Below, in pieces: positions 49,955-58,229 of a stretch of DNA of 64,000 nt. Within the stretch, counting starts at the first letter, position 1. Each line of letters starts with the position of its first letter. The stretch covers positions 1-64,000 of the forward strand of contig NZ_FCOX02000003.1 of the NCBI RefSeq assembly GCF_900044055.2, written 5' to 3'. The notes under the pieces are model-generated. The model saw only the letters and a program-made list of their open reading frames with translations. It was not told the origin of the DNA and did no database searches. The position numbers and the translations under genes are program-made. The stretch is from Caballeronia calidae. Its GTDB lineage: Bacteria; Pseudomonadota; Gammaproteobacteria; Burkholderiales; Burkholderiaceae.

Positions 49955-50537
49955 GGGCGGTTCTCCGCGGTGTTATCGATGAGGCGGTTAGATGCCGTTG
50001 CGGCCGCCGTGTTCACACCGATTGTCTTTGAAGCGCGGTTGTTGAATTCAGGCGGCGAAAAAAACGGCCTCGCGCGATGCGAGGCCGAAAGTCCAACCTT
50101 ACCCATTGAAGGCCTCCTTAAATCGAGAATGGGGAAACTCGGCAAGGAGGCATGGGGAAGATACGTGGCTGCGGGCGCGTCGGATATGCGGTTTGTCTGA
50201 AAGTCGGGGTATGGGCGATGTCGGTCGATTTGCGCTTTGGAGAATCTTTCAGGATATCGAAGCGAGTGGTGGGGCGGTTGTGCGAGTGCTTGCTCCACAT
50301 GGGGTTGGGTCGAGCTCTGCGAAGGCCGGCGCGCGGCTGAGCCTGAACACACTTGGAAGCTCGTTGCTGATTTTGCCCCTGACGCCCCGGCAACATGAAT
50401 CAACGTTTGTGGCGTTCGGCAGACATTCTGGCCGAACGATGGACTGTCCATTTCGGAACGACGCACTGGTTTTGGCCGGCTCTTTCGTGCTACCTCTGTT
50501 CCCCTTCAAAGACAGCACAAAGGGGGGGGCACGGTAC
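49955..50537. other. Lower-GC region before the toxin-like gene
   Basis: About 580 bp with only weak coding signals. One open frame runs into the toxin-like gene, but it starts at a TTG (50106) and its codon use is poor. Another frame starting at ATG 50395 codes a tryptophan-rich N-terminus (MNQRLWRSADILAERW) and would join the toxin-like gene if one G were added to the G8 run at 50522-50529. A remnant of a larger gene is possible. Confidence 0.45.
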
Positions 50538-51377
50538 ATGTTTTATCTTGCACCGTACTACGGCACCCACAGCGAGCACCTTAAGCACATCCACCTCTTC
50601 TGGCGCAGCGTGAACCAGTCGATTCATCTGAGCGTGCGGGACTCACACACGGTCGATCCGGTTCGCCATTACTGTTTTGGAACCAGCCAACACTTCACTG
50701 AAGTGACTCGCAGCGAGATTGCGGACATATCCGTGGCCATGCAGATCGCGCGAGAGGCGTTTCTTCAGAACGGGTTCCTCCATACTTCCCTGACCGCTTG
50801 CGACACTGAATTGCGGTCTGTGCTCGCGCGTATCGATATCCATCGCGGCCCAGCATATTTTCCATACGAAGTCAGCGAGGTTGCTCAAGCGGTGCTTGAT
50901 GAGGTGAAGCACGGCAATCTCGTCTTCGTGCCGACGAACGAGGATTTGCGAATTTGCGTCAAGGCCATTCAAGAGGATCGGAAAAAACGGCACGCATCCG
51001 ACGCACAGCAGCCGCGGAGCGCAAATCCCTACGCGACCATCGAGCAGATGATCGGCGAGCCGTTGCGTATGCCGCAGAATCTTGACACGTTATCGCCGCT
51101 CGACGACGTGCAGCCGTTCAAGTATCACCCGGGCATGCCCGACGGTGAAGTTTTCGACCTTGCCAAGACGCCAAATGCCGGCGAACCCGGTAGCTGGTAC
51201 ACGAATTCAGGTAGCGGACAGATGCGGTTATACGGTGACGGTGGTCAACCTGTCGTTGACCTTGATTTCGAGCACGACCATGGACAAGGCGTACCGCACG
51301 CCCACAATTGGAGCATCGATCCTCTTACTGGAAAAAATAGTCGCGGCTCCGGCGTTCCGTTCTCAATTCTTCCGTAG
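50538..51377 (+). CDS. Putative polymorphic-toxin-type protein with C-terminal HDHG...HAHNW domain
   Basis: A 279-residue protein from ATG 50538, which follows an A/G-rich stretch acting as ribosome binding site. The N-terminal two thirds (YYGTHSEHLKHIHLFW onward) match no family I know. The C-terminal part (about 200-279) has GSWYTNSGSGQMRLYGDG and DFEHDHGQGVPHAHNW, a His/Asp cluster like the compact C-terminal modules of contact-dependent or Rhs toxins. Activity is unknown; a metal-dependent nuclease is a guess. The next gene starts 9 bp later and could be its immunity partner. The region has a lower GC content than its neighbours and sits beside tRNA-Ser(UGA), which suggests transfer. Confidence 0.6.
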   Translation: MFYLAPYYGTHSEHLKHIHLFWRSVNQSIHLSVRDSHTVDPVRHYCFGTSQHFTEVTRSEIADISVAMQIAREAFLQNGFLHTSLTACDTELRSVLARIDIHRGPAYFPYEVSEVAQAVLDEVKHGNLVFVPTNEDLRICVKAIQEDRKKRHASDAQQPRSANPYATIEQMIGEPLRMPQNLDTLSPLDDVQPFKYHPGMPDGEVFDLAKTPNAGEPGSWYTNSGSGQMRLYGDGGQPVVDLDFEHDHGQGVPHAHNWSIDPLTGKNSRGSGVPFSILP

Positions 51378-51386
51378 GGCTTCCAG

Positions 51387-51818
51387 ATGATCACCTCGAA
51401 TTTCACCTGCACCAAGGACCTTGCCGCGCTTCCCAGCTTTCACGACGCCGAACTCATATCGGTTGAGCATGATCCAGATGCCAAGATTCTTGCTGTCAGA
51501 TTCAAGCGAGTGTCTGGCCCGGTTGAAACGTTGGTGTTCTCCGGCGTGATAGCGCAGCGAATGATCGACTTTTCAGACCAGAACGTCGCATCTCGCCTTT
51601 TGATTTCTCCGCTGCATCACTTTTCAATGGATGACCTGCGTACATGGATGTGTTGGATGCACAGCCGTGAGGACGCGAAGGCGCCGGATGTGGATAGCAC
51701 AATCGTCGAGCGGCTTCATCAAGACGTGGTGGACGGGCGCAAGGCGCTGTTCATTCTCGAACCTTCCTGCGGTGCAGAAATGGCGGTGCTCTGCGAATCC
51801 ATCGCGATCCGCACCTAG
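51387..51818 (+). CDS. Candidate immunity protein of the toxin-like gene
   Basis: A 143-residue soluble acidic protein (MITSNFTCTKDLAALPSFHD). SFHDAELISVEHDPDAKILA and the later VETLVFSGVIAQRM give the alternating strands seen in several small immunity families. It starts 9 bp after the toxin-like gene and has no signal peptide. The role is inferred from position, size and acidity only. Confidence 0.55.
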   Translation: MITSNFTCTKDLAALPSFHDAELISVEHDPDAKILAVRFKRVSGPVETLVFSGVIAQRMIDFSDQNVASRLLISPLHHFSMDDLRTWMCWMHSREDAKAPDVDSTIVERLHQDVVDGRKALFILEPSCGAEMAVLCESIAIRT

Positions 51819-51985
51819 TAGGAAAAGGTGATGTTTGGCGCCATTGTTCACATCGCCGTGAGATCGCTGGGACGGGGCGCGTCGAAGTCTGTGAAGATCG
51901 GCGCGTGGTCGTGCCGGTACAGGATTGGCGGCCCATTGCCGTTTCTACCCGCGATGTCTTGCCTGTTTTTCGCCCCCAAAACGAC

Positions 51986-52019
51986 AAAGCCCCGTAAGCT
52001 TTTGAACTTACGAGGCTTT
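51986..52019 (-). terminator. Rho-independent terminator of tRNA-Ser(UGA)
   Basis: AAAGCCTCGTAAG pairs with CTTACGGGGCTTT on the minus strand (one G-U-type mismatch), followed by GTCGTTTT. Confidence 0.78.
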
Positions 52020-52030
52020 CCCTCAATCTC

Positions 52031-52120
52031 TGGCGGAGGCGGTGAGATTCGAACTCACGGAAGGATCGCTCCTTCGCCGGTTTTCAAGACCGGTGCCTTA
52101 AACCGCTCGGCCACACCTCC
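52031..52120 (-). tRNA. tRNA-Ser (anticodon UGA)
   Basis: A 90-nt serine tRNA on the minus strand with acceptor stem GGAGGTG paired to CGCCTCC, a long variable arm, loop CTTGAAA and an encoded CCA. It decodes UCA. The lower-GC toxin/immunity patch lies on its 3' side, the usual side for island insertion. Confidence 0.93.
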
Positions 52121-52165
52121 AGCAAGGCGCGTATTGTAGCGCAACTGACACGCCGCGAGGAGCGT

Positions 52166-53374
52166 TCAACCTTCGAGCGATTTCGTCGCCCTGAGCGCGG
52201 GGAAAAGGCGCATCCACAAAAGCGCGACGACGATCGTGCCGATCCCGCCGATCAGCACTGCCGGCACCGCGCCGAAGAGCCCCGCCGTCATCCCCGATTC
52301 GAACTCGCCGAGCTGGTTCGACGTCCCGATGAACAGCGAGTTGATCGCGCCGACGCGCCCGCGCATTTCATCGGGCGTCTGCAACTGCACGAGCGACATA
52401 CGCACGACCACGCTGATCACATCCGATGCCCCGAGCATCGCAAGCGCGACAAGCGACACATAGATATTGCGCGACAGCCCGAACACGACGGTCGCGATCC
52501 CGAACGCAATGACGCCGCCGAACAGCGCGTGGCCCGCGCGCTGCCGCAACGGAAAGTGCGCGAGCCAGATCGATCCGGCGAGCGCGCCGACGGCGGGCGC
52601 CGCGCGCAGAATGCCGAGTCCCCACGGCCCGGTATGCAGGATATCGCGCGCATACACAGGCAGGAGCGCCGTCGCGCCACCGAGCAGCACCGCGAAGAGA
52701 TCGAGCGACAGCGCGCCGAGAATGACCGGCTTGCCGCGGATGAAACCGATACCGGAAAAGAGCGCCTCGAACGACAGCGGCGCGCGCATGCGTACTGCCT
52801 CGTCGATTCTGATCGCGGCCACCGCGCACGCCGCGACGAGAAACGCGACCGTCACTGCGCCGTAGACCGTCAGCGCGCCGAGGCCATAGAGCACGCCGCC
52901 CATCGCGGGGCCGAGAATCTGCGCGGTCTGGTTCGCGGACGTCGACCACGCGCTCGCATGCTGCAACTGATTGCGCGCGACGAGATTGGGCAGGAGCGCG
53001 GCCATCGACGGCGATTCGAACGCGCGCGCCGCGCCGGTGATGGCGGCGATCGCATAGATCGGCGCGACGTCGTGCCAGCCGTGCCATGCGCCGAGACACA
53101 GCACGAGCGCGGCGATGCCTTCGATCGACTGACACACGTACGCAATCGTGCGCCGATCGTAACGATCCGCGACGTGCCCGACGACGAGCGTCAGCACGAA
53201 CATCGGCACGAACTGCGCGAGGCCGACGAGACCGAGCGCGTAAGCACTATGCGTGATCGAATAGACCTGCCATCCGATCGCGACCGACATCATCTGAAAC
53301 GCCACCGAGGACATCACCCGCGCGGTCCAGAAAAGCGCGAACGGCCGATGCCGCATCACCGGGCCGGGCGCCAT
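52166..53374 (-). CDS. MFS transporter (DHA3/EntS-like)
   Basis: A 402-residue inner-membrane protein with about twelve helices. FALFWTARVMSSVAFQMMSV is the first helix, and VVGHVADRYDRRTIAYVCQS is the loop motif after helix 2. The sequence resembles the DHA3 branch, which includes EntS-like exporters; the substrate is unknown. ATG 53374 (MAPGPVMRHRPFALFW) is used; a TTG at 53389 overlapping the hemW stop is also possible. Confidence 0.86.
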   Translation of the reverse strand: MAPGPVMRHRPFALFWTARVMSSVAFQMMSVAIGWQVYSITHSAYALGLVGLAQFVPMFVLTLVVGHVADRYDRRTIAYVCQSIEGIAALVLCLGAWHGWHDVAPIYAIAAITGAARAFESPSMAALLPNLVARNQLQHASAWSTSANQTAQILGPAMGGVLYGLGALTVYGAVTVAFLVAACAVAAIRIDEAVRMRAPLSFEALFSGIGFIRGKPVILGALSLDLFAVLLGGATALLPVYARDILHTGPWGLGILRAAPAVGALAGSIWLAHFPLRQRAGHALFGGVIAFGIATVVFGLSRNIYVSLVALAMLGASDVISVVVRMSLVQLQTPDEMRGRVGAINSLFIGTSNQLGEFESGMTAGLFGAVPAVLIGGIGTIVVALLWMRLFPALRATKSLEG

Positions 53375-53385
53375 CGTGGGCGCGC

Positions 53386-54609
53386 TCAATTTTGCGGGTC
53401 CTTCAGAAACAGTTCCTGGAGATCGTTGAGAAAGCGCTGGCCGAGTTCGGTGGGCGCGATGCGCTCGATGTCGCGGGTGATGAGACCGCGCTTCTCGGCT
53501 TCGACGAGCGCCGGTTCGATCGCGGACAGCGCGAGTCCCGTGCGCTCGACGAACGCATGCACCGGAAAGCCTTCGACGAGACGCAGCGTGTTCAGCATGA
53601 ACTCGAAGGGCAGATCGCGCGGGCCGGCCTCGCGTTCTTCCTGAATCGCGGTTTCGGTGGGCGAGAGCGCATGATCCATGTAGCTCGCGGGATGCTTGAA
53701 GCGCGCCTGACGCAGGATCTTCGACGGAAACGACAGCTTCGTATGCGCGCCCGCGCCGATGCCGAGGTAATCGCCGAAGCGCCAGTAGTTGAGATTGTGG
53801 CGGCTCTGCCGATGCGGCTTCGCATACGCCGACACTTCATAGCGCGCATAACCGGCCTCGCGCGTGCGCTCGTGAATCCAGTCCTGCATGTCGGCGGAAG
53901 CGTCGTCGTCGGGAAGGACGGGCGGATACTTCGCGAAGACCGTGTTCGGCTCCATCGTCAGGTGATACAGCGACAGATGCGGCGGCGCGAAGGAAATAGC
54001 CGTTTCGATATCGTGCCTGCATTCATCGAGCGATTGCTGCGGCAGCGCGAACATCAGGTCGAGATTGAAGTTGTCGAAATGCTTCGCCGCGATTTCGACG
54101 GCTTTTCTGGCCTGCGTCGCATCGTGAATGCGGCCGAGCGCCTTCAGATGCGCTTCGTTGAAGCTCTGAATCCCGATCGACAAACGGTTCACGCCGCTCG
54201 CGCGAAACGATGCGAACTTCGCGGCCTCGAACGTGCCGGGATTGGCTTCGAGCGTGATCTCGGCATCGGCATCGATGGGTAGCAACGCGCGCGCGTCCGA
54301 CAGGAGCCGGTCGAGTCCCTTCGCCGACAGCAGCGAAGGCGTGCCCCCGCCGATGAAGATCGTATGCACCTGCCGTCCCCACACGAGCGGCAGCGCGCTT
54401 TCGAGGTCGGCGCGCAATGCATCGAGATAGCGTTCCTCGGGGAAGGTGTCGTCTTTCCACTCGTGCGAATTGAAATCGCAGTACGGGCACTTGCGCACGC
54501 ACCACGGGAAATGCACGTACAGCGAGAGCGGCGGCAGCGACGTCAGCCGGATGCTGCCCGGCGACGTGAATGCCTGCACCACGTTGATGGTCTTCGGTCC
54601 GGCGCTCAC
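53386..54609 (-). CDS. hemW: Radical SAM heme chaperone HemW
   Basis: A 407-residue radical SAM protein. The FeS-cluster cysteines are in CVRKCPYC (37, 41, 44). FIGGGTPSLLSAKGLDRLL and ANPGTFEAAKFASFR follow. HemW binds heme and hands it to target proteins; it was formerly taken for an oxygen-independent coproporphyrinogen oxidase. A GTG at 54609 overlaps the rdgB stop by 4 bp (GTGA). Operon order rph-rdgB-hemW. Confidence 0.95.
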   Translation of the reverse strand: MSAGPKTINVVQAFTSPGSIRLTSLPPLSLYVHFPWCVRKCPYCDFNSHEWKDDTFPEERYLDALRADLESALPLVWGRQVHTIFIGGGTPSLLSAKGLDRLLSDARALLPIDADAEITLEANPGTFEAAKFASFRASGVNRLSIGIQSFNEAHLKALGRIHDATQARKAVEIAAKHFDNFNLDLMFALPQQSLDECRHDIETAISFAPPHLSLYHLTMEPNTVFAKYPPVLPDDDASADMQDWIHERTREAGYARYEVSAYAKPHRQSRHNLNYWRFGDYLGIGAGAHTKLSFPSKILRQARFKHPASYMDHALSPTETAIQEEREAGPRDLPFEFMLNTLRLVEGFPVHAFVERTGLALSAIEPALVEAEKRGLITRDIERIAPTELGQRFLNDLQELFLKDPQN

Positions 54610-55223
54610 GCAAGTTCCTTCAATCGTTGCAGCAGATCGCGCAGCGCGAGCGCGCGATGGCTCAGCGCGTTCTTGCGCGCGGGATCGAGCTCGGCGGCGG
54701 TGGCATTGAGCGCCGGCAGGAAGAAGTGCGGATCGTAGCCGAAGCCGTTCGCGCCACGCGGCGCATCGATCACTTCGCCATGCCAGCGGCCTTCCGCGAT
54801 GAGCGGCTCGGGGTCATCGGCGTGACGCACGAGCACGAGCACGCAGAAGTAATACGCGCGGCGATCCGCTTGATCGGCGAGATCGGCGACGAGGCGCGCG
54901 TTGTTCGCGGCATCGCTCTTTGCGCCGCCATCCATGGACGCATAGCGCGCCGAATACACGCCCGGCGCGCCGTTCAGCGCGCGCACGCACAAGCCGGAAT
55001 CGTCCGCGAGCGCGGGCAGTCCCGTCGATGAAGCCGCATGCCGCGCCTTCGCCAGGGCGTTCTCGACGAAGGTCACGTGCGGCTCGGGCGCTTCGGGCAC
55101 GCCGAGCTCGCCCTGCGCGATCAGTTCGATGCCCGCCGCATCCAGCAGCGATGCGAACTCGCGCAGCTTGCCCGCATTGTTCGATGCGAGCACGACGCGG
55201 CCAAGACCATTGACATCAGACAC
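54606..55223 (-). CDS. rdgB: dITP/XTP pyrophosphatase (RdgB/HAM1)
   Basis: A 205-residue enzyme that removes dITP and [19 protein letters not shown] at the N-terminus and [13 protein letters not shown] with [13 protein letters not shown] are the family motifs; [14 protein letters not shown] is the substrate loop. A GTG start at 55223 follows GGAGACTCAAG and overlaps the rph stop by 8 bp. Part of rph-rdgB-hemW. Confidence 0.96.
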   Translation of the reverse strand: MSDVNGLGRVVLASNNAGKLREFASLLDAAGIELIAQGELGVPEAPEPHVTFVENALAKARHAASSTGLPALADDSGLCVRALNGAPGVYSARYASMDGGAKSDAANNARLVADLADQADRRAYYFCVLVLVRHADDPEPLIAEGRWHGEVIDAPRGANGFGYDPHFFLPALNATAAELDPARKNALSHRALALRDLLQRLKELA

Positions 55224-55974
55224 CTTGAGTCTCCAGCGCTTCCTTCTGCTTCAGGATCAGCGCCTTGATGCCGCTGTCGGCGAGCGCGATCAGTTCGTTC
55301 ATCTCGTCGCGCGTGAACGGCGCGCCTTCTGCCGTGCCCTGCACTTCGACGAAGCCGCCCGCGCCCGTCATCACGACGTTCATGTCGGTGTCGCATTGCG
55401 AGTCTTCGTCGTAGTCGAGATCGAGCACGGGCGAGCCTTCGAAGATGCCGACGGAAATTGCCGCGACGAAGTCCTTCACCGGCGACTGCGCGATCTTGCC
55501 CGCCGCGATGAGCTTAGTGACCGCATCGTGCGCCGCGACGAACGCGCCCGTGATGCTTGCCGTACGCGTGCCGCCATCGGCCTGGATCACGTCGCAGTCG
55601 ATATGCAGCGTGCGCGCGCCGAGCGCGTTCAGATCGAACACGGAGCGCAGCGCGCGGCCGATCAGACGCTGGATCTCCTGCGTGCGGCCCGTCTGCTTGC
55701 CGCGTGCGGCTTCGCGGTCGCTGCGCGTGTGCGTCGCGCGCGGCAGCATGCCGTATTCCGCGGTGAGCCAGCCTTGCTCGCGGCCGCGCAGAAACTCGGG
55801 CACGCGCTCGGCGATGCTCGCCGTGCAGATCACTTTCGTATCGCCGAATTCGACGAGCACCGAGCCTTCCGCGTGCTTCGTGTAATTGCGCGTGATACGC
55901 ACGTCGCGCAGCTGATTCGCGCGGCGGCCGCTCGGGCGCGGGGGAGAAGGCTTGAGCAGGGGAGAGTCGGTCAT
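55216..55974 (-). CDS. rph: Ribonuclease PH
   Basis: A 252-residue phosphorolytic 3' exoribonuclease that trims tRNA ends. [20 protein letters not shown] and [20 protein letters not shown] are the core motifs; [15 protein letters not shown] is the phosphate site region. ATG 55974 is the family-like start. It is divergent from yicC. Confidence 0.96.
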   Translation of the reverse strand: MTDSPLLKPSPPRPSGRRANQLRDVRITRNYTKHAEGSVLVEFGDTKVICTASIAERVPEFLRGREQGWLTAEYGMLPRATHTRSDREAARGKQTGRTQEIQRLIGRALRSVFDLNALGARTLHIDCDVIQADGGTRTASITGAFVAAHDAVTKLIAAGKIAQSPVKDFVAAISVGIFEGSPVLDLDYDEDSQCDTDMNVVMTGAGGFVEVQGTAEGAPFTRDEMNELIALADSGIKALILKQKEALETQGV

Positions 55975-56230
55975 GGGTGCAAGAAAGAGAGAGTGGAACC
56001 AGCGAACCCACCGATTTTATCGTCATTCAACCGTGGACGTTGCGCGCGCGTCATGCATCACGAAGCAGCATCTCGAAGCGGCATCCGGGCGAGCCCTGCG
56101 ACAAAAATGGGATAATGCGGATTCCTCGCCCGGCGGCCAAACGCGTGCCATTCCCAGCACTTTCGAGAGCGCCCGGGCGTTTCGTATCGAACCGGCCTTC
56201 GCAACGAAGGCTCATATCGCGAGACGTACC

Positions 56231-57181
56231 ATGATCTACAGCATGACAGGCTATGCCAGCGCGACGCGCGAAGTCGTCGCGGATGGCGCGGGACCCAATG
56301 GCGCCGGCGGTTCGGGCGTCGGTGTATCGGTGGAATTGCGCACGGTGAATTCGCGCTTTCTCGACCTGAACTTCCGCATGCCCGAAGACGTGCGCGCAAC
56401 CGAGCCGCAATTGCGCGAAATGCTGATGACCAAGCTCTCGCGCGGCAAGGTCGATATCCGCATCAATCTGAATCGCGTCGAGCAGACGGCGAACGCGGGC
56501 GCGCTGAATCGCGAAGCGCTCACGCAACTCGCGACGCTCGAGCGCGCCGTGCTCGATGTCTTCCCCGACGCCGAGCGCATGCGCACCGGCGAAATCCTGC
56601 GCTGGCCCGGCGTGCTCGCGGAAAGCGCGGTGTCGCAGGAAACGCTGCGCGAAGCGGTGCTCGCGTGCGGCAAGCAGGCCATTGCCGATCTCATCGAAGT
56701 GCGCGCGCGTGAAGGCGCGGCGCTCGGCAACGTGCTCATCAACAACGTGACGGAGATGGAAGCGATCGTCGCGCGCATCACGCCGCTCGTGCCCGAACTG
56801 ATCGCGAAGCATCAGCAGAAGATCGTCGAGCGCCTGCAGGACGCGCTCGGCATCGCGACGACCGAAGGCGGCACGATGGTCGCGACGAGCGTGCCGCGCG
56901 AGGAAATCGCCGAGCGCATCCGCCAGGAAGTGACGATGTACGGTATTCGCATCGACATCGCGGAAGAGCTGCAGCGTCTCACCGCGCATCTCGCCGAGAC
57001 GCGTCATGTGCTGCAGAAGGGCGGCAAGGTCGGCAAGCGCCTCGACTTCATGATGCAGGAGCTGAACCGCGAAGCGAACACGCTCGGGTCGAAGGCCGCC
57101 GCGAAGGAACTCGCCGATGCATCGATGACGCTCAAGTTGCTCATCGAGCAGATGCGCGAACAAGTACAGAATCTGGAGTAA
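56231..57181 (+). CDS. YicC-family endoribonuclease
   Basis: A 316-residue protein. The start MIYSMTGYASATRE at 56231 is the YicC hallmark, then VSVELRTVNSRFLDLNFRMP; the C-terminal DUF1732 domain ends AKELADASMTLKLLIEQMRE. YicC-type proteins are endoribonucleases that act on small RNAs and mRNAs in E. coli. It precedes gmk with 9 bp spacing, a common linkage. Confidence 0.95.
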   Translation: MIYSMTGYASATREVVADGAGPNGAGGSGVGVSVELRTVNSRFLDLNFRMPEDVRATEPQLREMLMTKLSRGKVDIRINLNRVEQTANAGALNREALTQLATLERAVLDVFPDAERMRTGEILRWPGVLAESAVSQETLREAVLACGKQAIADLIEVRAREGAALGNVLINNVTEMEAIVARITPLVPELIAKHQQKIVERLQDALGIATTEGGTMVATSVPREEIAERIRQEVTMYGIRIDIAEELQRLTAHLAETRHVLQKGGKVGKRLDFMMQELNREANTLGSKAAAKELADASMTLKLLIEQMREQVQNLE

Positions 57182-57190
57182 CGCAACATC

Positions 57191-57865
57191 ATGCCGAACA
57201 CCACGCACCGCTCGCATAGCCACTATACGGGCATCTATCCCGGCAACCTGTTCATGGTCGTGGCGCCTTCGGGCGCGGGCAAGTCCACGCTCGTGAACGC
57301 GCTGCTTGCCGAGGACAAGGACATCCTGCTGTCGGTTTCGTACACCACGCGTGAAGCGCGGTCGAAGGAAACCAACGGCGTGCAGTATCACTTCGTGTCC
57401 GTCGATGAATTCATGGAGCGGCGCGACAAGGGCGAGTTTCTCGAAAGCGCGGAAGTGCACGGCAACTACTACGCCACGTCGAAGCTGTGGATCGCGGACC
57501 AGATGAAGCAGGGCCATGACGTGCTGCTGGAAATCGACTGGCAGGGCGCGCAGCAGGTGAAGAAGCAGTTCCGCAACGCGGTGGAGATTTTCATTCTGCC
57601 GCCGTCGCTCGATGCGCTCGAAGACCGTCTCAAGAAGCGCGGCCAGGATTCCGAAAAAGTGATCGTGCGGCGGCTGCTCGCGGCCGGCAGCGAGATGGCG
57701 CATGCGTCGGAAGCGGAGTATGTCGTGATCAACGAGAACTTCGATCGCGCGCTCAACGAATTGCGCTGTCTCGTCGCGGCGACGCGTCTGCGCTTCACGT
57801 CGCAATACGCGCGCAACACGCAGCTTTTCGTCGATCTCGGTATCCACTCCACGCCGCAATCGTGA
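57191..57865 (+). CDS. gmk: Guanylate kinase
   Basis: A 224-residue enzyme that phosphorylates GMP to GDP. P-loop [15 protein letters not shown] (about 25-39). The GMP-binding region is [20 protein letters not shown], and the lid segment is [15 protein letters not shown]. The first 18 residues ([18 protein letters not shown]) are an extra N-terminal tail. It is followed by rpoZ. Confidence 0.97.
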   Translation: MPNTTHRSHSHYTGIYPGNLFMVVAPSGAGKSTLVNALLAEDKDILLSVSYTTREARSKETNGVQYHFVSVDEFMERRDKGEFLESAEVHGNYYATSKLWIADQMKQGHDVLLEIDWQGAQQVKKQFRNAVEIFILPPSLDALEDRLKKRGQDSEKVIVRRLLAAGSEMAHASEAEYVVINENFDRALNELRCLVAATRLRFTSQYARNTQLFVDLGIHSTPQS

Positions 57866-57933
57866 CGCACTGCAGTGGCCGGTCATTCGGTCACATAAGG
57901 TAGAATAAAACCCACATCGAGAAGGAAACAAAC

Positions 57934-58137
57934 ATGGCCCGTATCACCGTTGAAGACTGCCTGAAACAAATCCCGAATCGCTTCGAGCTCGCGCTCGCGG
58001 CGACGTATCGCGCGCGTCAGCTCGCACAAGGCCATACGCCGAAGATCGAAAGCCGCGACAAGCCGACCGTCGTTGCGCTGCGCGAAATCGCCGCGGGCCA
58101 GGTTGGTATCGAAATGCTGAAAAAGGTGCCGGTCTAA
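57934..58137 (+). CDS. rpoZ: RNA polymerase omega subunit
   Basis: A 67-residue protein. [20 protein letters not shown] and the rest ([20 protein letters not shown]) are diagnostic. It helps assemble beta-prime and, with SpoT/ppGpp, links transcription to stringent control. GGAAAC lies 5-10 bp before the ATG. gmk-rpoZ-spoT is a conserved order. Confidence 0.97.
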   Translation: MARITVEDCLKQIPNRFELALAATYRARQLAQGHTPKIESRDKPTVVALREIAAGQVGIEMLKKVPV

Positions 58138-58229
58138 AGGCCGCCCGCTTACTCGTTTCAACTCGTTTCATTTAGCCGTTTCATTTTTCGTAATCGACGA
58201 CCACGCGCGTCACTACCACGGAGGCGAAG

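Noticed and set aside
50106..50537. Upstream extension of the toxin-like gene from a TTG
   Set aside because: Start codon is weak and the translated part has no protein-like features; ATG 50538 is a better start.
51828..52139. Plus-strand frame containing GGGGEIRTHGRIAPSPVFKT
   Set aside because: It is the antisense translation of tRNA-Ser(UGA).
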